Shown in pieces: positions 50,751 to 63,069 of a stretch of DNA of 64,000 bases. The stretch's first letter is position 1; every line of letters begins with the position of its first letter. This DNA is from Rhyzopertha dominica. Taxonomy: Eukaryota; Arthropoda; Insecta; Coleoptera; Bostrichidae. The notes under the pieces are model-generated. The model was not told where the DNA came from. It worked only from the letters and a program-made list of their open reading frames with translations, and did no database searches. Location: NCBI GenBank assembly GCA_025024175.1, contig QCXZ01000086.1:19372245-19436244 (forward strand). Reading direction: 5' to 3'. The position numbers were made by a program, and so were the translations under genes.

Positions 50751-50766
50751 CATCAGTCATCAGTTA
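50751..50766 (+). promoter_or_regulatory. Candidate POLR3D initiator
   Basis: Two copies of the arthropod initiator word TCAGT (50753-50757 and 50760-50764) lie 48-59 bp upstream of the ATG and only about 25 bp after the hAT-like element ends. A start here would give a short 5' UTR. Confidence 0.35.
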
Positions 50767-50811
50767 ATCGAGTGCTACGTGTGGTGGTTTGTGTGCTTAT
50801 TTGAAATTACC

Positions 50812-53800
50812 ATGGAGAAGAAACAATTGTTTAATATAGAAAATTTCGTAAAAGAAAATGGCAATAATAACGTAAGGTTAATGTCATTTCGTTGGCCCAG
50901 AGATTTAAGTCTAGGAACAAACAAAACAAAGAAGGTTTACACTCCTAACCTTAATGTTGTTAGAAATAAAAACAAAAACGGAGTGTAAGTATACGACAGA
51001 CTGCAATTTACCCCCATTTAAAGCTTCTTGATTTCTTAATAGGTTGCCAAATTTAAATAGGATAGATAAGAAGTCACCTACGAAACCAAATCATATTCAA
51101 AGAAATAAAAAGCCAGATCAGAGTAAGAGGTTTGTTCAAACCGCTAGTGTCTTTTCGGAAGGTACTGCAGAGATAAGGCGAGCAACACGTTATACAGACA
51201 GAACAAGTGGAGGTAGAGAAAGGGATAGCGTTGCAAATATGGTATTACCAAAAATAAATAGAAACAGTTATAAAGTAAGTAAAGCTAATGTACTGAGATA
51301 CAATTATCGATTGCGATAAATTTGCACCAAGGAATGTTTCGGGTACACGAATCAATACAGATAGGGCAGAGGTAGTATGAATAGCGAATTTGTACAAGCC
51401 GCGGGCAGCACGTGACCAAAGTTAGGCAACCATGCAGTCAAATTGAGTTTTTTTACCATTCCTGGGCAACCATGGCCTAATCTAGTGAACTGTGTATGTT
51501 AAGTGTTTATGGAAAGACCTTATTGGGTGCAGTGATAGTTCAATATTTGGAAAAACTAGACTATTTGGGTGGTTTAAATCATTAAAAATTGACGAATTTA
51601 CTCTAATAAAAGAATAAAGCACCCCCCAAAGACTATGTGGACGTCAAAAATATATTAAGTATATAGGGACTGGAATATTTGATAAAAATGATGACAAAAA
51701 TAAGCGACTATTTTAAGGACCTGATTTATTATTGACACACCCTTTTAATAATACAACAATAATATAGGTGTTAGTAAAACAAAATAAACTGCCAGAAATA
51801 CAAAAAGCATTTATTTTACTTTGTTAATTTCAATAAAAACCAGTAAATGACTGACCCATTGATCTGTAATAAACATCACCAACAATAAAGTTCATTTCCT
51901 TTCATAACGACTTATTTTATGAGAAGACTGAAAACTTTTTTTTACTATATCTAAGATTAAGGGTAAGTATCCAATCAAGGTTGTTGAGATCATAGAGGTC
52001 AGCATGTTTTTTAAAACGTAAAAAATAATACAAATTCATTTCTAAACTAAAAAAGCATGAATGTCAAGTCATCCCTTTTAATCTGTTGGATCCATAATTG
52101 CCATCATTTTTTTTTACAAATTGTGTTTACCTTCCCCATTCAGTCTGTTCCTGAAGAAATTCTGTAGAATGAGAGTTTTTCTCAATTCCCTTTTTTTTTA
52201 ATAGTCCACAATTGCACAAAAACTAAGGCATTTTATAATCCACAATTAAAGTAGCATTTATCAAGTTTATATTGCACTACAATCTAATATGGCTTTATAA
52301 CCGAACTATAGTCATTACTGTTATAGGAAACACACATACTTTTTGCTGCTATTACATATTTTGAAAGAAAACTGCAAAATTCTTTTGACTTGTCAACAAA
52401 ACCAATGCTAAAACAGGATCATACAGTTTTGTTGGTCCTCCAGACCGTGTGATTGCCTAAATCTGGTCACGTGCCACCCGCGCCTTATTGCACTTATCAT
52501 TTATACAACCACCAATACTTATGTATCTATAACAAGAGCAAGACCTCGTAAGGCTAAAATTAGGGTTGCCAGAATTTTGTGTTGCAAAAGCGGGACATTA
52601 CGACATTAGCTCAATCCCTCCCTGTGAATTCCCTAATCCTGAATGCAAAAAACCTCTTTCGTATTTGTTCGTAGTTGATGACAACAGTCCCTTACAAACA
52701 AAGATGCTTTTGTTCGATTACACTTATGAGAATGTAGAAGGAAAGATATTCTCTGCACAGTCAGCTCTTACATATGCTATGTGCATGATTAACTGTATGA
52801 AACGCAAATATTGCTTCTGCAACAGCAACTTTCCTTTTTTCAGCCTCATTTGTAGATCTTGTGAAAAAACGAATCAACTTTTCTGGAATTTCACGGAGTC
52901 TCTAGAAGTTGCTTATGTTTTTCTGTGCCAGCATGCTTTTTCCACATAATTCTCACCATCATGTGAAATGGTGGNGACACATTGACAAAATACCATTTCA
53001 GAATTTATTCCATTAACTATCCAAGAATAAAGTTTGGCCCATTTATTATAAATTAATGTAATGGCAAATAATTTCCCAAATATTAATCTGAATGTTATGT
53101 ATTTCCTTATCTTCTCAATATTTTGGAAGGCCTGTTCGATGGTTCGCGTAAATTTTAGGACGTTTTTAGTGTTGCCGTACTACGTACCATCACAGAGTCT
53201 GATTTACGAGTAATTTGTTGTAATTCTATTTCATTCGCGCATGCCTTGTTGGTCGTAGTATTATTATTATTATACATCACACACTTTCCGACAACACAAG
53301 CTGTTCTATCTAAAAACATTCCTCAGTGAATAACAAGTGCTTGTGCCGATTGTCTCACTAGAGGTAGGCACAAGCACACATAAATAAATAATACCGATAT
53401 TTTCAGTTTGGTATGTAGTGCAGATATTGGCTGGCTGAAGGATTACTATGGGACATTGCGCTATAAGTGTCGGATGTCAGAAAATTTGAAAGAAAAAGCG
53501 GGACATTTGAGAACTTCACCGGGACGCGGAACATTTTAATGAAAATCGGGACGTCTGACAACCCTAGCTAAAATTGACCTAGCTGGAATTATGTGCAGTA
53601 ATGCTCGATTTTGTCTAAAACCAATTTGTGCTGCTAATTAGACCGTCTAATAGCAATAGGATCTGAAACATAATATTATATGTGAATATATTTGTTAACA
53701 TTCAAACCCAAAACAATAAATGGTAATTTATATAAAACCAGCTTCTTGTCGATTGCTACAACTCCAAGTAAATTATGCCATCTAAATTCTATGAAGAAAT

Positions 53801-56666
53801 GGAGAAGTATTGCTGGTTGTATAAATAGTAGATGCTAAAAATTCATTAGTCATGCCATTCTTCTTCGTCGAACTCATTATGCTCGGGGCTGAAAGTGTAA
53901 AAATTGGTTTGCCTACCAAAACACACTTGGCATACTCATTGCAATCAATAGAGTAATTCAAAAGGAAAATCAATTTTGTATTTTCACAGCAATAAACAAA
54001 GACTGGTTGTGTTAAATGTCACCATCTGCGTACTTGAAGTGGCGTAAGGAATACCCATCACTGTCTTATTCAGCAAGTGTGGCGAACCAAAAAATCGAGC
54101 CACCAGGAGGGACAGCATGCCACAGTTAAGTTTTTTGTGGTCACCTTTTGCTGAGTCATGGTGCTTCCTCCATATAGCGCTAACAGCTGATGCAGGGTGT
54201 TTACCGTTTCACTACTACAGTGTGCTGTTCCTCCTTGTGTATTGATGGACCCATAGACAAATTAACCTCTCAAGGAGACAGTTTAATTCTACATAGCAAT
54301 TCGGAAACGAACGAGTGCAGAGCCACTGCAAATAACAGGATGAACTATTGCCGACTTGGCGGCAAATACGGTTTGGGGTAAAGGTCGATTTATTGCTGTA
54401 TTTGTAGGATAATCAAAGAATTAAATAGTTTAGAAAATAAATATTGATTTACTGAAATAATTACATTTTAACTATAAGTTTTAAAGATTAACGGAAAACA
54501 AACCAACAAAATTTAAAACTAAAAACAAAAACATCCAAATAAAAATTATGTATCAATTAAACAATATCTGAGTACTAAAGTGATCACCTCATTAACAAAA
54601 ATATAATAACATTGAATTGAAGATCATTGTTGGATGTCAATTTTAAAACTATAAAATGACAAAAAAGAAACAATTTAAATATAAAAACAATAAATATCTA
54701 AGTAAGGTTTGCTTTATTTAAATAATATGTAGTACATAATATTTATATGGGGCAAATTTGTTGAATGCGTCACATTTTCTTTTTAATTTGTATTTTGCGA
54801 ATTTCAGTTTGAAATTCAGTTTTATTGTCTTTACAAAACTTGTGTAAATTTAGTTGAATGGCTTTGTGTAACAATAGTTTTTTAATGTCCAGTAAATGCT
54901 CTTGATAAGAAAAACAAGAAAAATTAGTATATTTATTAACTGCCGTTGTAATTTTTTGAACATTTTCCATGTTACCACATTTATTTAAAAAATAATAGGT
55001 CAAATTATACATGGGCAACATATTAAATTTATTTCGTTGACATACTTTAGCCTACTTTTTTCATCAATTTCCTTGAAATAAGTAAAAATGTAGTGTGGTT
55101 CAAAAAGGTTGTTCGATAAAAGTGCATCTTTACAAAAAATAAAAAAAATGAGAAATGGTCCTCACAGTTGTACCATCTTTGTTTTGTTGTGAAATCTAAT
55201 TTTTTATCTTTATGTAAATTAATTACATCAAACCACCTTTTTATTTTTTCAATTGGCTTAATGATATAGCAAAGAAATGTTTATTTGGTGTGAGTGGTGC
55301 TACATAATACTTGTTGCAGCCATGCAGCTATATTTTATTTGTAGTGTGATTAAATCCCTATTAATTCAATGTTAACTGAAATGAGCATCTTTTTCATACT
55401 TGGGTTTAAGGTGTTCCTGTTATCAAAAATATAGAATCACTTTTTAGTGTATATAAAGTGCAAATGTATTTATTGCTAACAAAGTTCCACACAAAGTAAG
55501 GTGTACCTTACTAATAAATAATGTCACTGTACCTACGTTTAATTAAAAACATGCTCGACTAACTATTATACATGTACAATTACTTGTGGTGCTAAAGTGC
55601 TGTACGAATATGACAGTCGAATTTTGAATTTGTTAGGTTAGAACATGTCTTTTCTGAACTTTGCGTTTACGCATGGTCACGCAATCTCGTTGCCGCTGGT
55701 GTTGCGTGTTTCCAGTTTATCACTATGAATGAAATGGTCTCCTTGTGAGGTTAGGCCCTCTAGACTTGTCTATGCATGGACCTGACCTGATCTGACCTTT
55801 TTGCTCATACTACGTCAGTTCAAGTATACAACTGCTGGTGTCAGACATGCTCAGTGTGACTTATTTTATTTCTAAAATTCTATTACAGGTGAATCAGAAT
55901 GACGAAGATGTTGTTATCTCTAATTTGCTTGCTGATGATGAAAGCAGTGAATCAGATGAAGAGTACCTGTATACACCAGTGATAATGAAGAGTAATACAT
56001 TTAAAGATGATAGTGTATACAAAACCAAGGTGCCTTTGGGTAAAGTCAAAACAGAAGAGGCTGAAATAAAGCCCAAAATGAAAAATGAATTTAAATTCAT
56101 TAATGGTAAGAAATTGCTATGAATTTTTTGATCGTTCAAGATTTTGTTGTTCCAGGTTGTGCAGATAAATTAATAGGTCCTGCCTTTCTAAATAATTATA
56201 GCTTTAGTGATTCAAGGCCATCTTTGTCCTTAATCAAAGTATGATTCAATATTTTTGTATGTGATGAAGCAGTAATTGTGGCTATTGTTTAGATGCCAGA
56301 CTCGTTTGCCGGGAAGGGTGGGAAGGGAGGAATGGACAATGAAGATGGTGCAAACGTTGATCTTACATTAGATCAAACGCTGGAAGGCAAAGTTGGTAAA
56401 CTGCTAATCCGAAGGTCTGGAAAAATGGAGTTCCAAATGGGTCAACTTACATATTCATTTGAACCAGTAATACACAATCCATTTGCGGAGGTAGTTATAT
56501 ACATTCTGACATGCAATCTGAAACATTGACAATTATTTTGTCATCTTTTTAGGAAATTATGTGCTTGCCTCCAAAAGATGGTAATGACATTATCCAATTA
56601 GGTACCGTAAAAGAGCAATACTTGGTGGCGCCCCGCTGGAATGGACTTGTAAATAAAAAAACATGA
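50812..56666 (+). CDS. POLR3D: RNA polymerase III subunit RPC4
   Basis: RPC4 partners RPC5 in the TFIIF-like subcomplex of Pol III, which transcribes tRNA and 5S genes in the nucleus. Exons are 50812-50984, 51043-51274, 55889-56105, 56156-56238, 56293-56490 and 56553-56666. All phases agree and the total is 338 residues, somewhat shorter than the human protein. RWPRDLSLG and TKKVYTPNL match the N-terminal RPC4 segment. SVFSEGTAEI matches the conserved FxxGPAE motif. An acidic middle (DDESSESDEE) follows. The C-terminal RPC4 domain reads TLEGKVGKLLIRRSGKMEFQ, MGQLTYSFEP and LGTVKEQYLVAPRW. The start at 50812 has a good context (TACCATGG). An in-frame ATG at 50779 is possible but less likely. 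Intron 2 (4.6 kb) is full of transposons. Confidence 0.92.
51398..52492. mobile_element. Inverted-repeat element in POLR3D intron 2
   Basis: The left end GCCGCGGGCAGCACGTGACC with TTAGGCAACCA is mirrored on the right by GGTCACGTGCCACCCGCGCC preceded by GATTGCCTAAA. The imperfect inverted termini are about 35-40 bp and enclose 1.1 kb of AT-rich, noncoding DNA. No target duplication is clear. Probably a MITE. Confidence 0.5.
52561..53566. mobile_element. hAT-like nonautonomous element, 8-bp duplication
   Basis: Termini TAGGGTTGCCAGA and TCTGACAACCCTA are inverse repeats. The 8-mer GCTAAAAT flanks both sides exactly (52553-52560 and 53567-53574). Sub-terminal GCGGGAC words occur near both ends. 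Length is 1,006 bp. The open stretch inside (52566-52949) starts within the terminal repeat and shows no transposase motif. It lies in POLR3D intron 2. Confidence 0.75.
53575..55888. other. POLR3D intron 2, remaining sequence
   Basis: AT-rich, with a GC-richer patch at 54050-54380 that could be an old transposon. No additional exon is needed, since exon 2 ends and exon 3 begins at codon boundaries. Confidence 0.4.
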
Positions 56667-56758
56667 TTTTTCTGTTTATGTTATTTTTTGGTACTACATT
56701 TGCCTTATTAAATAATAAGGGCTTTCTTTAATTTTTTATAACATGTTAACGAAAATGT

Positions 56759-56771
56759 AATAAAGTTTATT
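56759..56771. terminator. Back-to-back polyadenylation signals
   Basis: AATAAA on + (56759-56764) is followed by one G and then TTTATT (56766-56771), which is AATAAA on -. It lies 93 bp after the POLR3D stop and 119 bp after the PREP stop. The 13-bp palindrome AATAAAGTTTATT can serve both converging genes. Confidence 0.65.
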
Positions 56772-56889
56772 GAACAAACTTACAGGATAAGAAAAATGTC
56801 ACATGTTATACTGAAAGGCACATGTTTCACACATAAGTCACAACCGCAATATTAAACAAAGAAAAATAAATAAACAGCACACTTTGTCT

Positions 56890-59800
56890 TCAGTCCACAA
56901 ATTTCAGGTTCAAAGCAAGTGACATGAAGCTGAACATATCGGTAACCTCATCGATCTAAATAGAAAAACAAATTCAGGCACTGACAGAATGCGTCAAAAC
57001 AAACTTACAATTTTCGAAGTTGGTTTACCAGCTCCGTGACCTGCACGTGTCTCAATTCTTATCATTAGTGGGTTCTTCTGCTGCGGCAGTCTGCCCACTT
57101 TATGTTGTAGCTCTGCTATGAACTTGTACGAGTGGAGTGGCACAACACGATCATCATGATCGGCTGTGAAAAGCAATGTCGCCGGATATTGCTTATCACC
57201 TGTAATTTTAGAATAAACAGTGAACTTGTGAATATTGTTGTTATTAACCACAGTACCTTCTGGAACTCTTATGTTGTGGTACGGGGAATATTTGTACAAG
57301 TAGGGAAACTGTTCAGGTACCTCTGCACATCCATAGTCCGACTTCCAAGCATAGGCAATTGTAAACATGTGGTAACGCACCATATCGAGAACTCTACAAA
57401 TTTACAAATTCATTGCTTAAACTAGCATTTCTGAAACTGTGCTCCATAAAGCCCTTTGGGCTCTTTTTCTAAAATCAACTTGATGTATTTTGCTTGTCAA
57501 CTAAAATTTATTTGCTATTTCTCGAAAAATTTTATTTTTGTATTATTTGACCTACCATCAAATGCTCTTTTTGTCTGAAAAGTATTTAACCTTTAAAGTC
57601 AATTGGTTATATCGATGTCACTAATGCCTAAATGTAGACACCCCCACGGTGTAGTTACATTCGACATTATGAAAGTAATTGCAGTTCAACCATTAAATTG
57701 AATTACAGGATACTGAAAAACATGTTTAACTAAAATGTGTATATTGAAAAAGGTATCCAAAGTGGCCCTCCGCCAAAGCTTGTTTTCGAATAGAGAATTG
57801 CAAGTAATGGATGAATATATCAAAATGTGGAGTGTGTCACACTAGATAAGATTGACAAGACCATTAGAAAACAGTTGCTAATTTGAAAAGCTGGAATAAC
57901 TTTCTATAGTGGTTAACAGGAACTTCACGGGGAGCCAACACTAAATACATTAACTACAACATTGGCCTTGTAGGGCTGTTCCAAAATCCAGATTCAGTTC
58001 AGAATGAAAAACAAGCCGAATAAACGGCTCAGCGTAAATTGTTAGGTGATGTTCCAGTTTCAGTTCCTGCCCTGTTTTCGACCTGGTTTTTGGTTCGGTT
58101 GTAATATACGTTAATTTTAAATGTAAGCTTTCAATATGTTTTTTATGTAAAATTTGATGTTAATTGATGATATTAGGAGTATAGTTGCAAAACTGCATTA
58201 TCCAAATTATTGAAAAAATGTGCTGCAGATGGCGTTTTATTCTCTGATATAATTGGGTGTGTTCACTAGTTATAAAATATAAACTTTTATACATTAAAAA
58301 AGAGTACTTAATTGATTAAGTGTGTATCTGTATCCATAACGTTGCAAAAAATTTTTTAAGCAAGATAAATTGGTTACAACTTCTCAGTGCGCAACGTGGC
58401 AACAACGCAGTTTTAAGACACGCTCAGATTGACTAGGACTGGCTGTGACGTATCACCCCATGTAAACAAGATAGTGTCCGCTACTTTCTGTATTTCGTTT
58501 GCGTTATTGGTTATGTTTGATAGTGTTCTCATTTGTTTTTCTATATGAATTCCACAATATGTCGTCGGAATGCTTTATTAAAGCGGCTTCGAACAATTTG
58601 CCGACTGTAGATATATTTATAGTCACCGAATTTATCAAGAGCGACCCACGTTTTAATGCTGCCAAAATCAAAGGCGCTAAAGCAGCAGTATAAGTAATTC
58701 ATAAAGCAGCTTAATCTGCAATTTAATACATTATGGATCATTGATATTTTGAACGAAAAGCATCTTTTGTCTAGTGCAAGTCGTGAGCAACACGGAGATG
58801 CAGCTATAGGTTATTTCCAGGTGAAGCGAGAGGGGTCCATATGTATATTGCAGTCCAAGATATGCCCGGAACACAAAGTTCGTGCAAAAAATTCTGCAGT
58901 TACTCTAAGCCTCACAACAGTAAAATGTAGATTTTGTCTTGGTCATACCCCTTCTGGCTGCTTTAAACCATCTCCGTTTGCGTTCGTAGTCTCCGGGTAC
59001 ACTTACGAATATTTTGTTGAGACTATTGACGGATGTATTTGAAATTTGAACACTGGCACAAAGCACCATCTGCTGTTAGCTTCTGGTTTTTACATGCTTA
59101 AACATTCTCCCAGTTAGGAGGAGTACGTTAAAAGCAAGAAAACAACTCGTTTCACTCGGCACAATCAAAGGCACGTAGGTAACATAACCTATATTCTTTG
59201 TTTACATGGGGTGCTACGTCACACCGTCTCCATCCCGGAACACTGCGTTTGTGTGGTCAATTTTTATATTAGAACTTCAGAACGGTTTTTTTCAAAAACT
59301 GGTGCTAGAAAAATTTTGAAATTTTTAGGACGTAACAAGGGTGCTCCAAATATACACATGGCATGATTTCTAAAAAATGTGAAAACACCCAATTGTCATA
59401 GGCTAAAAAGGAAATACTGCTGGAAAATTGCTCTTGTAGGCTTTAAAATAGATCTCATAAAACCTGAATGGTATCAAGACTCGCTATTTCCACCTTACAG
59501 GATGCAGCATAACTCTACATATTACACATTTCCGTATGCTGCAAAACGATTTAAGTCCCAAATGAAACGTAGCGGTAGTAACATATGCGGGATCAAAGCT
59601 TTACATATCCACTAACATGCTTGATGTAAATATTTTCCTGTTCAGTCTTGTTTCTAAGTACAGAATTCAAAATGTAAGCAAACAGTTTCTTAACACTGGA
59701 AAAGCTGTTAAGGAGAATACAGGGGGAGACAGAAAAACCAAACACTTCATAGACAAGACACAAAAAGTGATTGATTTCATTTTAAAATTAGAGCAAAATC

Positions 59801-62800
59801 ACAAAAACAATATATGGCGAGTGATTGTAGTATAAGAAACCTTTGGGCCCTTTACTGCAAAGAAAATCACGACCTTAAAGTCAAACATAACTTCTTCAGG
59901 AAAATTTTTGTTGAAAGATTCAACATTTAGTTTCAAAAGAAAAGTAAGAATGAAAGGGCTGTTAGCAAGTGTAACATCAAGAGAAGNCGNACATAATGAC
60001 CCGTATCAGAGTTCACAAGCTTAAAGCAAAAGCCTTCTATGACCTTCGAAAACAAGAAGAANATACCATCAAACTGAGCTTTGATNGTCAAAAAAAATAT
60101 GACCCCTCCGTGATTGCTGGNCCGGCAGGCGTATTACTCCAGGCAGTTATNCCTGTACAATTTTACGGTTTGTGANGGCACTTCTACAGAAAAACAAAGG
60201 ACAAAATAACTTTTACTTGGACAGANAATTTTTAAAATAAATGATCAAACGAAATCTCAATGGTCTACCATAAACTGAGTTCATTAAATATGAGCCCAGG
60301 CTCATAATAGTTCAGCCGGCTGACATTTTCAGTTACATGTNTTAAAAAGTTCTGATACCAACACAAACTGTGACAAATTACTGCAAAACTGTTTATACTA
60401 CAGTAAAACAGACCTTGAACTTACAAAAGCAAACAATTTTATTTCATTTACGTGAACGGGAATAATTATAGAACCAAAAATGTAATTCAACTAACAGGTA
60501 ATAATAGTTCGGCCATGTCAACTGATGGATCATAAGAGTTCGGCCATGTATCCCATTAGCCATGGACACACGAGGCAGCCTCCCAAAACAAAACATACAC
60601 AACATTGTGGGGTTGCCTAGATTTGATTATGAGATGGATACATCCTATTGACAGTTAGTCATTAAATGGAAATCTGATTATTAAAAAAAATATGTAGAGT
60701 GATTTATCAGATTTACAAAAATTACATTCTTCAAAAAGAGTAAAAGAACTGTTAGCTTAAGATTTATGTAACACACTTTCAGTACTTACCCCACTTGACA
60801 TATAGCAGCTCCAAACAATTCAGGAGCTTGATTTATGCAAGCTGCCACTAGCAGACCCCCATTGGACCCTCCTTGTATAGTCAGCTTATTCTCAGACGTA
60901 TACTTTTCGCTAATGAGATATTTAGCTGCATACTGGAAATCGTCAAAACAATTCTGTTTCTTGTCAAAGCGTGCACCATTATGCCAGTTGTCTCCATATT
61001 CACTGTAATGAAACTCTTGACCATCCAAGCACAACTCAGATTTAATATCTTACCCTCCGCCACGAATATTAGCCAAAGCGAAAACACCATTGAAGTGATT
61101 CATGAAAATCAGGCAGGAAACTGAGAATGATGGTGTTAGGCTTATGTTAAAGCCCCCATAACCATAAAGGAGGCAAGGATTTTTACCATCTTGCTTAACA
61201 CCCTTTTTATTGATAATGAACATTGGAATCTTTGTACCATCTTTGCTTTCGTAAAATACTTGTTTGCTTTCGTAAGCTTTAAAATCCACGTCTCCGACTT
61301 TAGTCTGATGGTGTAATTTTATGTTCACTTCAGGGCCATCGAATGTTACTCTGTAGACGGTGCTAGGAGTTAAAAATGAAGCAAAGGTATAAAACATTTC
61401 CTTGTAGTCTCTCTTTCCCGATATTGCCATTATGGTGCCCAGTTCCAGCGGGAAATCGTATAATTTTTTGCCAGTTGAAATATCGTGCAATGACATGACA
61501 TTCTAAAACATTGTATTAATAAGAAATGGTAAATTACAACTTCTCATAAAGATACCTTGACATCCTGTAGGTAGCAGAGAACGAGATTGTTATTATTAAT
61601 GGGCTTAGCCCAGTCCAGTACATCCTTTTCATGTCCTTTAACTAACACCTGCCATTCTGATTCATTTGGATTCTCAAAATCAATTACCACCAAGCAATAA
61701 TTGGCTGCATCTTTGTTTGTACGAAAAATAAACTTACTGCCGTCATTTGTGATATACTGATAAAAAGAAACATAACACTTTAATGTAAAGATTCAGTTAA
61801 CTAGCACTTACTTCGTAATCGGCTTTGAACTCTGTAACGACAGCATGTAGTTTTAATTTCTCCTTCACCGGGGTTTCTGGATCCAAATGTGCAAAATACA
61901 GTAGATTATTTTTACAGCCTTTAATTGGAGTTAGTACCAGATAATTTCCACAGTAGCTTACATGGGCTTCTCTGCAAAGTCACTTCCAAATTTTAATACA
62001 CTAAACACTAAATAATACTGCTTACATTCTCAACTGTGGGTCATCAAATTCTACAGCGACTACGTCTTCTGACTGGTCCGTCCCAAGATGATGATAGTAG
62101 AGCTTCTGGTATTCATTAGAAACGGTTTCTGAACCGTCAACCTTGCCATCTTGATTCAAATAAGCCCCATAGAAGAACCCTTTATGATCGTGCATCCAGG
62201 CCATAGATGTATACTTGACTTTCTTCAGTACCTCATTATAATCTTTACCTAAAATTCACATAACACAGAGTAACTTCTAAAATCCAAGCAAAGATAATAT
62301 TTATACAATACCTGAGTCGGCATCTTTAAATTTAATTTCTAGCCAATCAGAACCACTTGTACTCAAACCATAAGCGAATGTTTTACCATTCTCAGACCAA
62401 GCTGTACCTGACAAAGCTACTGTACCATCATCAGAAAGCAAATTTGGATCAAAGAATATTTTGGCTTCCCCATCCAATGTGTCATGTACATATATGACAC
62501 TTTGATTTTGTAAACCGCTGTTTCGGTAATCATAATATCTGTTGCCCTGTAATGATGGGAGGGAACGTTTAGGGTAGTTCCAAAGGTTCGTCAGTCTGTT
62601 TTTAATTTTATCCCTATATGGACAACTTTTTATATACGGAAATGTGACGGCATTTTGTGCCTCCACAAATTTTTTAGTCTCTTCAGAATCCGGGTCTTCT
62701 AACCAACGGTATGGATCAGCCACCTATCAAAACAAACAAGATAATATTTTGCAAACGCAACAAAGACCTTTTAAAAAGGATCAACCACTATCAAAGCAAA

Positions 62801-63069
62801 CAAGATAGCAAGCACATCAATGACAAAGCAAAAAGGGTGAAAATTACTATTCATGGTCTAACCTCAATCCCGTTGATGACTTCTTTACATGTTTCATCTC
62901 GTCTTACTTCGGGGTATTTAAATGCCATCCTGTTAGAAGTAAGTACTTTGTAGGTCCTACGCCCTAAAAGACTGATTAAATGATTTACTTTATGTTTCGC
63001 AAAATAAAAGTATCGCTGAAATCTGACTTACCTGACTAAACTTCTATGAACACTGAACAATGATTTCAT
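56890..63069 (-). CDS. PREP: Prolyl endopeptidase (prolyl oligopeptidase, S9A)
   Basis: This serine peptidase cuts short peptides after proline, usually in the cytosol. Exons are 63069-63032, 62929-62863, 62723-62312, 62248-62026, 61971-61812, 61756-61556, 61502-61054, 61002-60790, 57393-57257, 57199-57009 and 56955-56890. Phases all agree, giving 718 residues (human about 710). Landmarks are [15 protein letters not shown] at the start of the propeller, GTKIPMFII and [13 protein letters not shown] at the hydrolase entry, and GGSNGGLL with the nucleophile Ser about 563. [12 protein letters not shown] carries the charge-relay Asp, and AGHGAGKP carries His about 688. All three catalytic residues are present. 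The ATG at 62928 matches the usual start; the upstream ATG at 63069 adds 13 residues. It overlaps convergently with POLR3D at the 3' ends. Confidence 0.95.
57394..58440. other. PREP intron, no recognised feature
   Basis: Part of the 3.4-kb intron between PREP exons 8 and 9. It is AT-rich with no supported exon. Confidence 0.35.
58445..59222 (+). mobile_element. Element with 25-bp inverted ends and possible SWIM-type relic
   Basis: The left end GTGACGTATCACCCCATGTA (58445-58469) and right end (59198-59222) are 25-bp inverse repeats with one mismatch. Inside, + frames read [20 protein letters not shown] (about 58605-58665) and, after a stop, [37 protein letters not shown] and VKCRFC...SGCFK (58780-58990). 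The second part resembles a C-x-C...C-x-H SWIM zinc-binding region seen in insect proteins next to YqaJ-type nucleases, but the terminal His is lost. Frame breaks suggest a relic. It lies in a PREP intron. No target duplication is seen. Confidence 0.5.
59360..60480 (+). mobile_element. Decayed transposon-derived coding sequence
   Basis: Broken frames give [60 protein letters not shown] and, later, AYYSRQL and LYNFT. This order occurs in an insect-wide, multicopy, unnamed protein family, probably transposon-encoded. Many stops and N bases. The superfamily is not determined. Confidence 0.4.
60790..61002 (-). CDS. PREP: PREP exon with the catalytic serine
   Basis: It encodes [27 protein letters not shown] and [20 protein letters not shown], ending ICQVG. 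GGSNGG is the S9A nucleophile elbow. A very short intron of 51 bp (61053-61003) separates it from the previous exon, and a 3.4-kb transposon-bearing intron follows. Confidence 0.93.
63032..63069 (-). CDS. PREP: PREP upstream exon: 13-residue N-terminal extension
   Basis: ATG at 63069 opens [12 protein letters not shown], followed by a strong donor CAG|GTAAGT at 63031. Splicing to the acceptor CTAACAG before 62929 gives Arg and then the conventional MAFKYPEV start in frame. The extension has basic and hydroxylated residues and no acidic ones, like a short mitochondrial presequence. Inferred from sequence only; the exon could also be 5' UTR. Confidence 0.55.

Noticed and set aside
52566..52949. 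127-residue ORF, apparent cysteine-containing protein
   Set aside because: It starts inside the terminal repeat of the hAT-like element at 52561-53566, has no transposase motif, and is probably chance.
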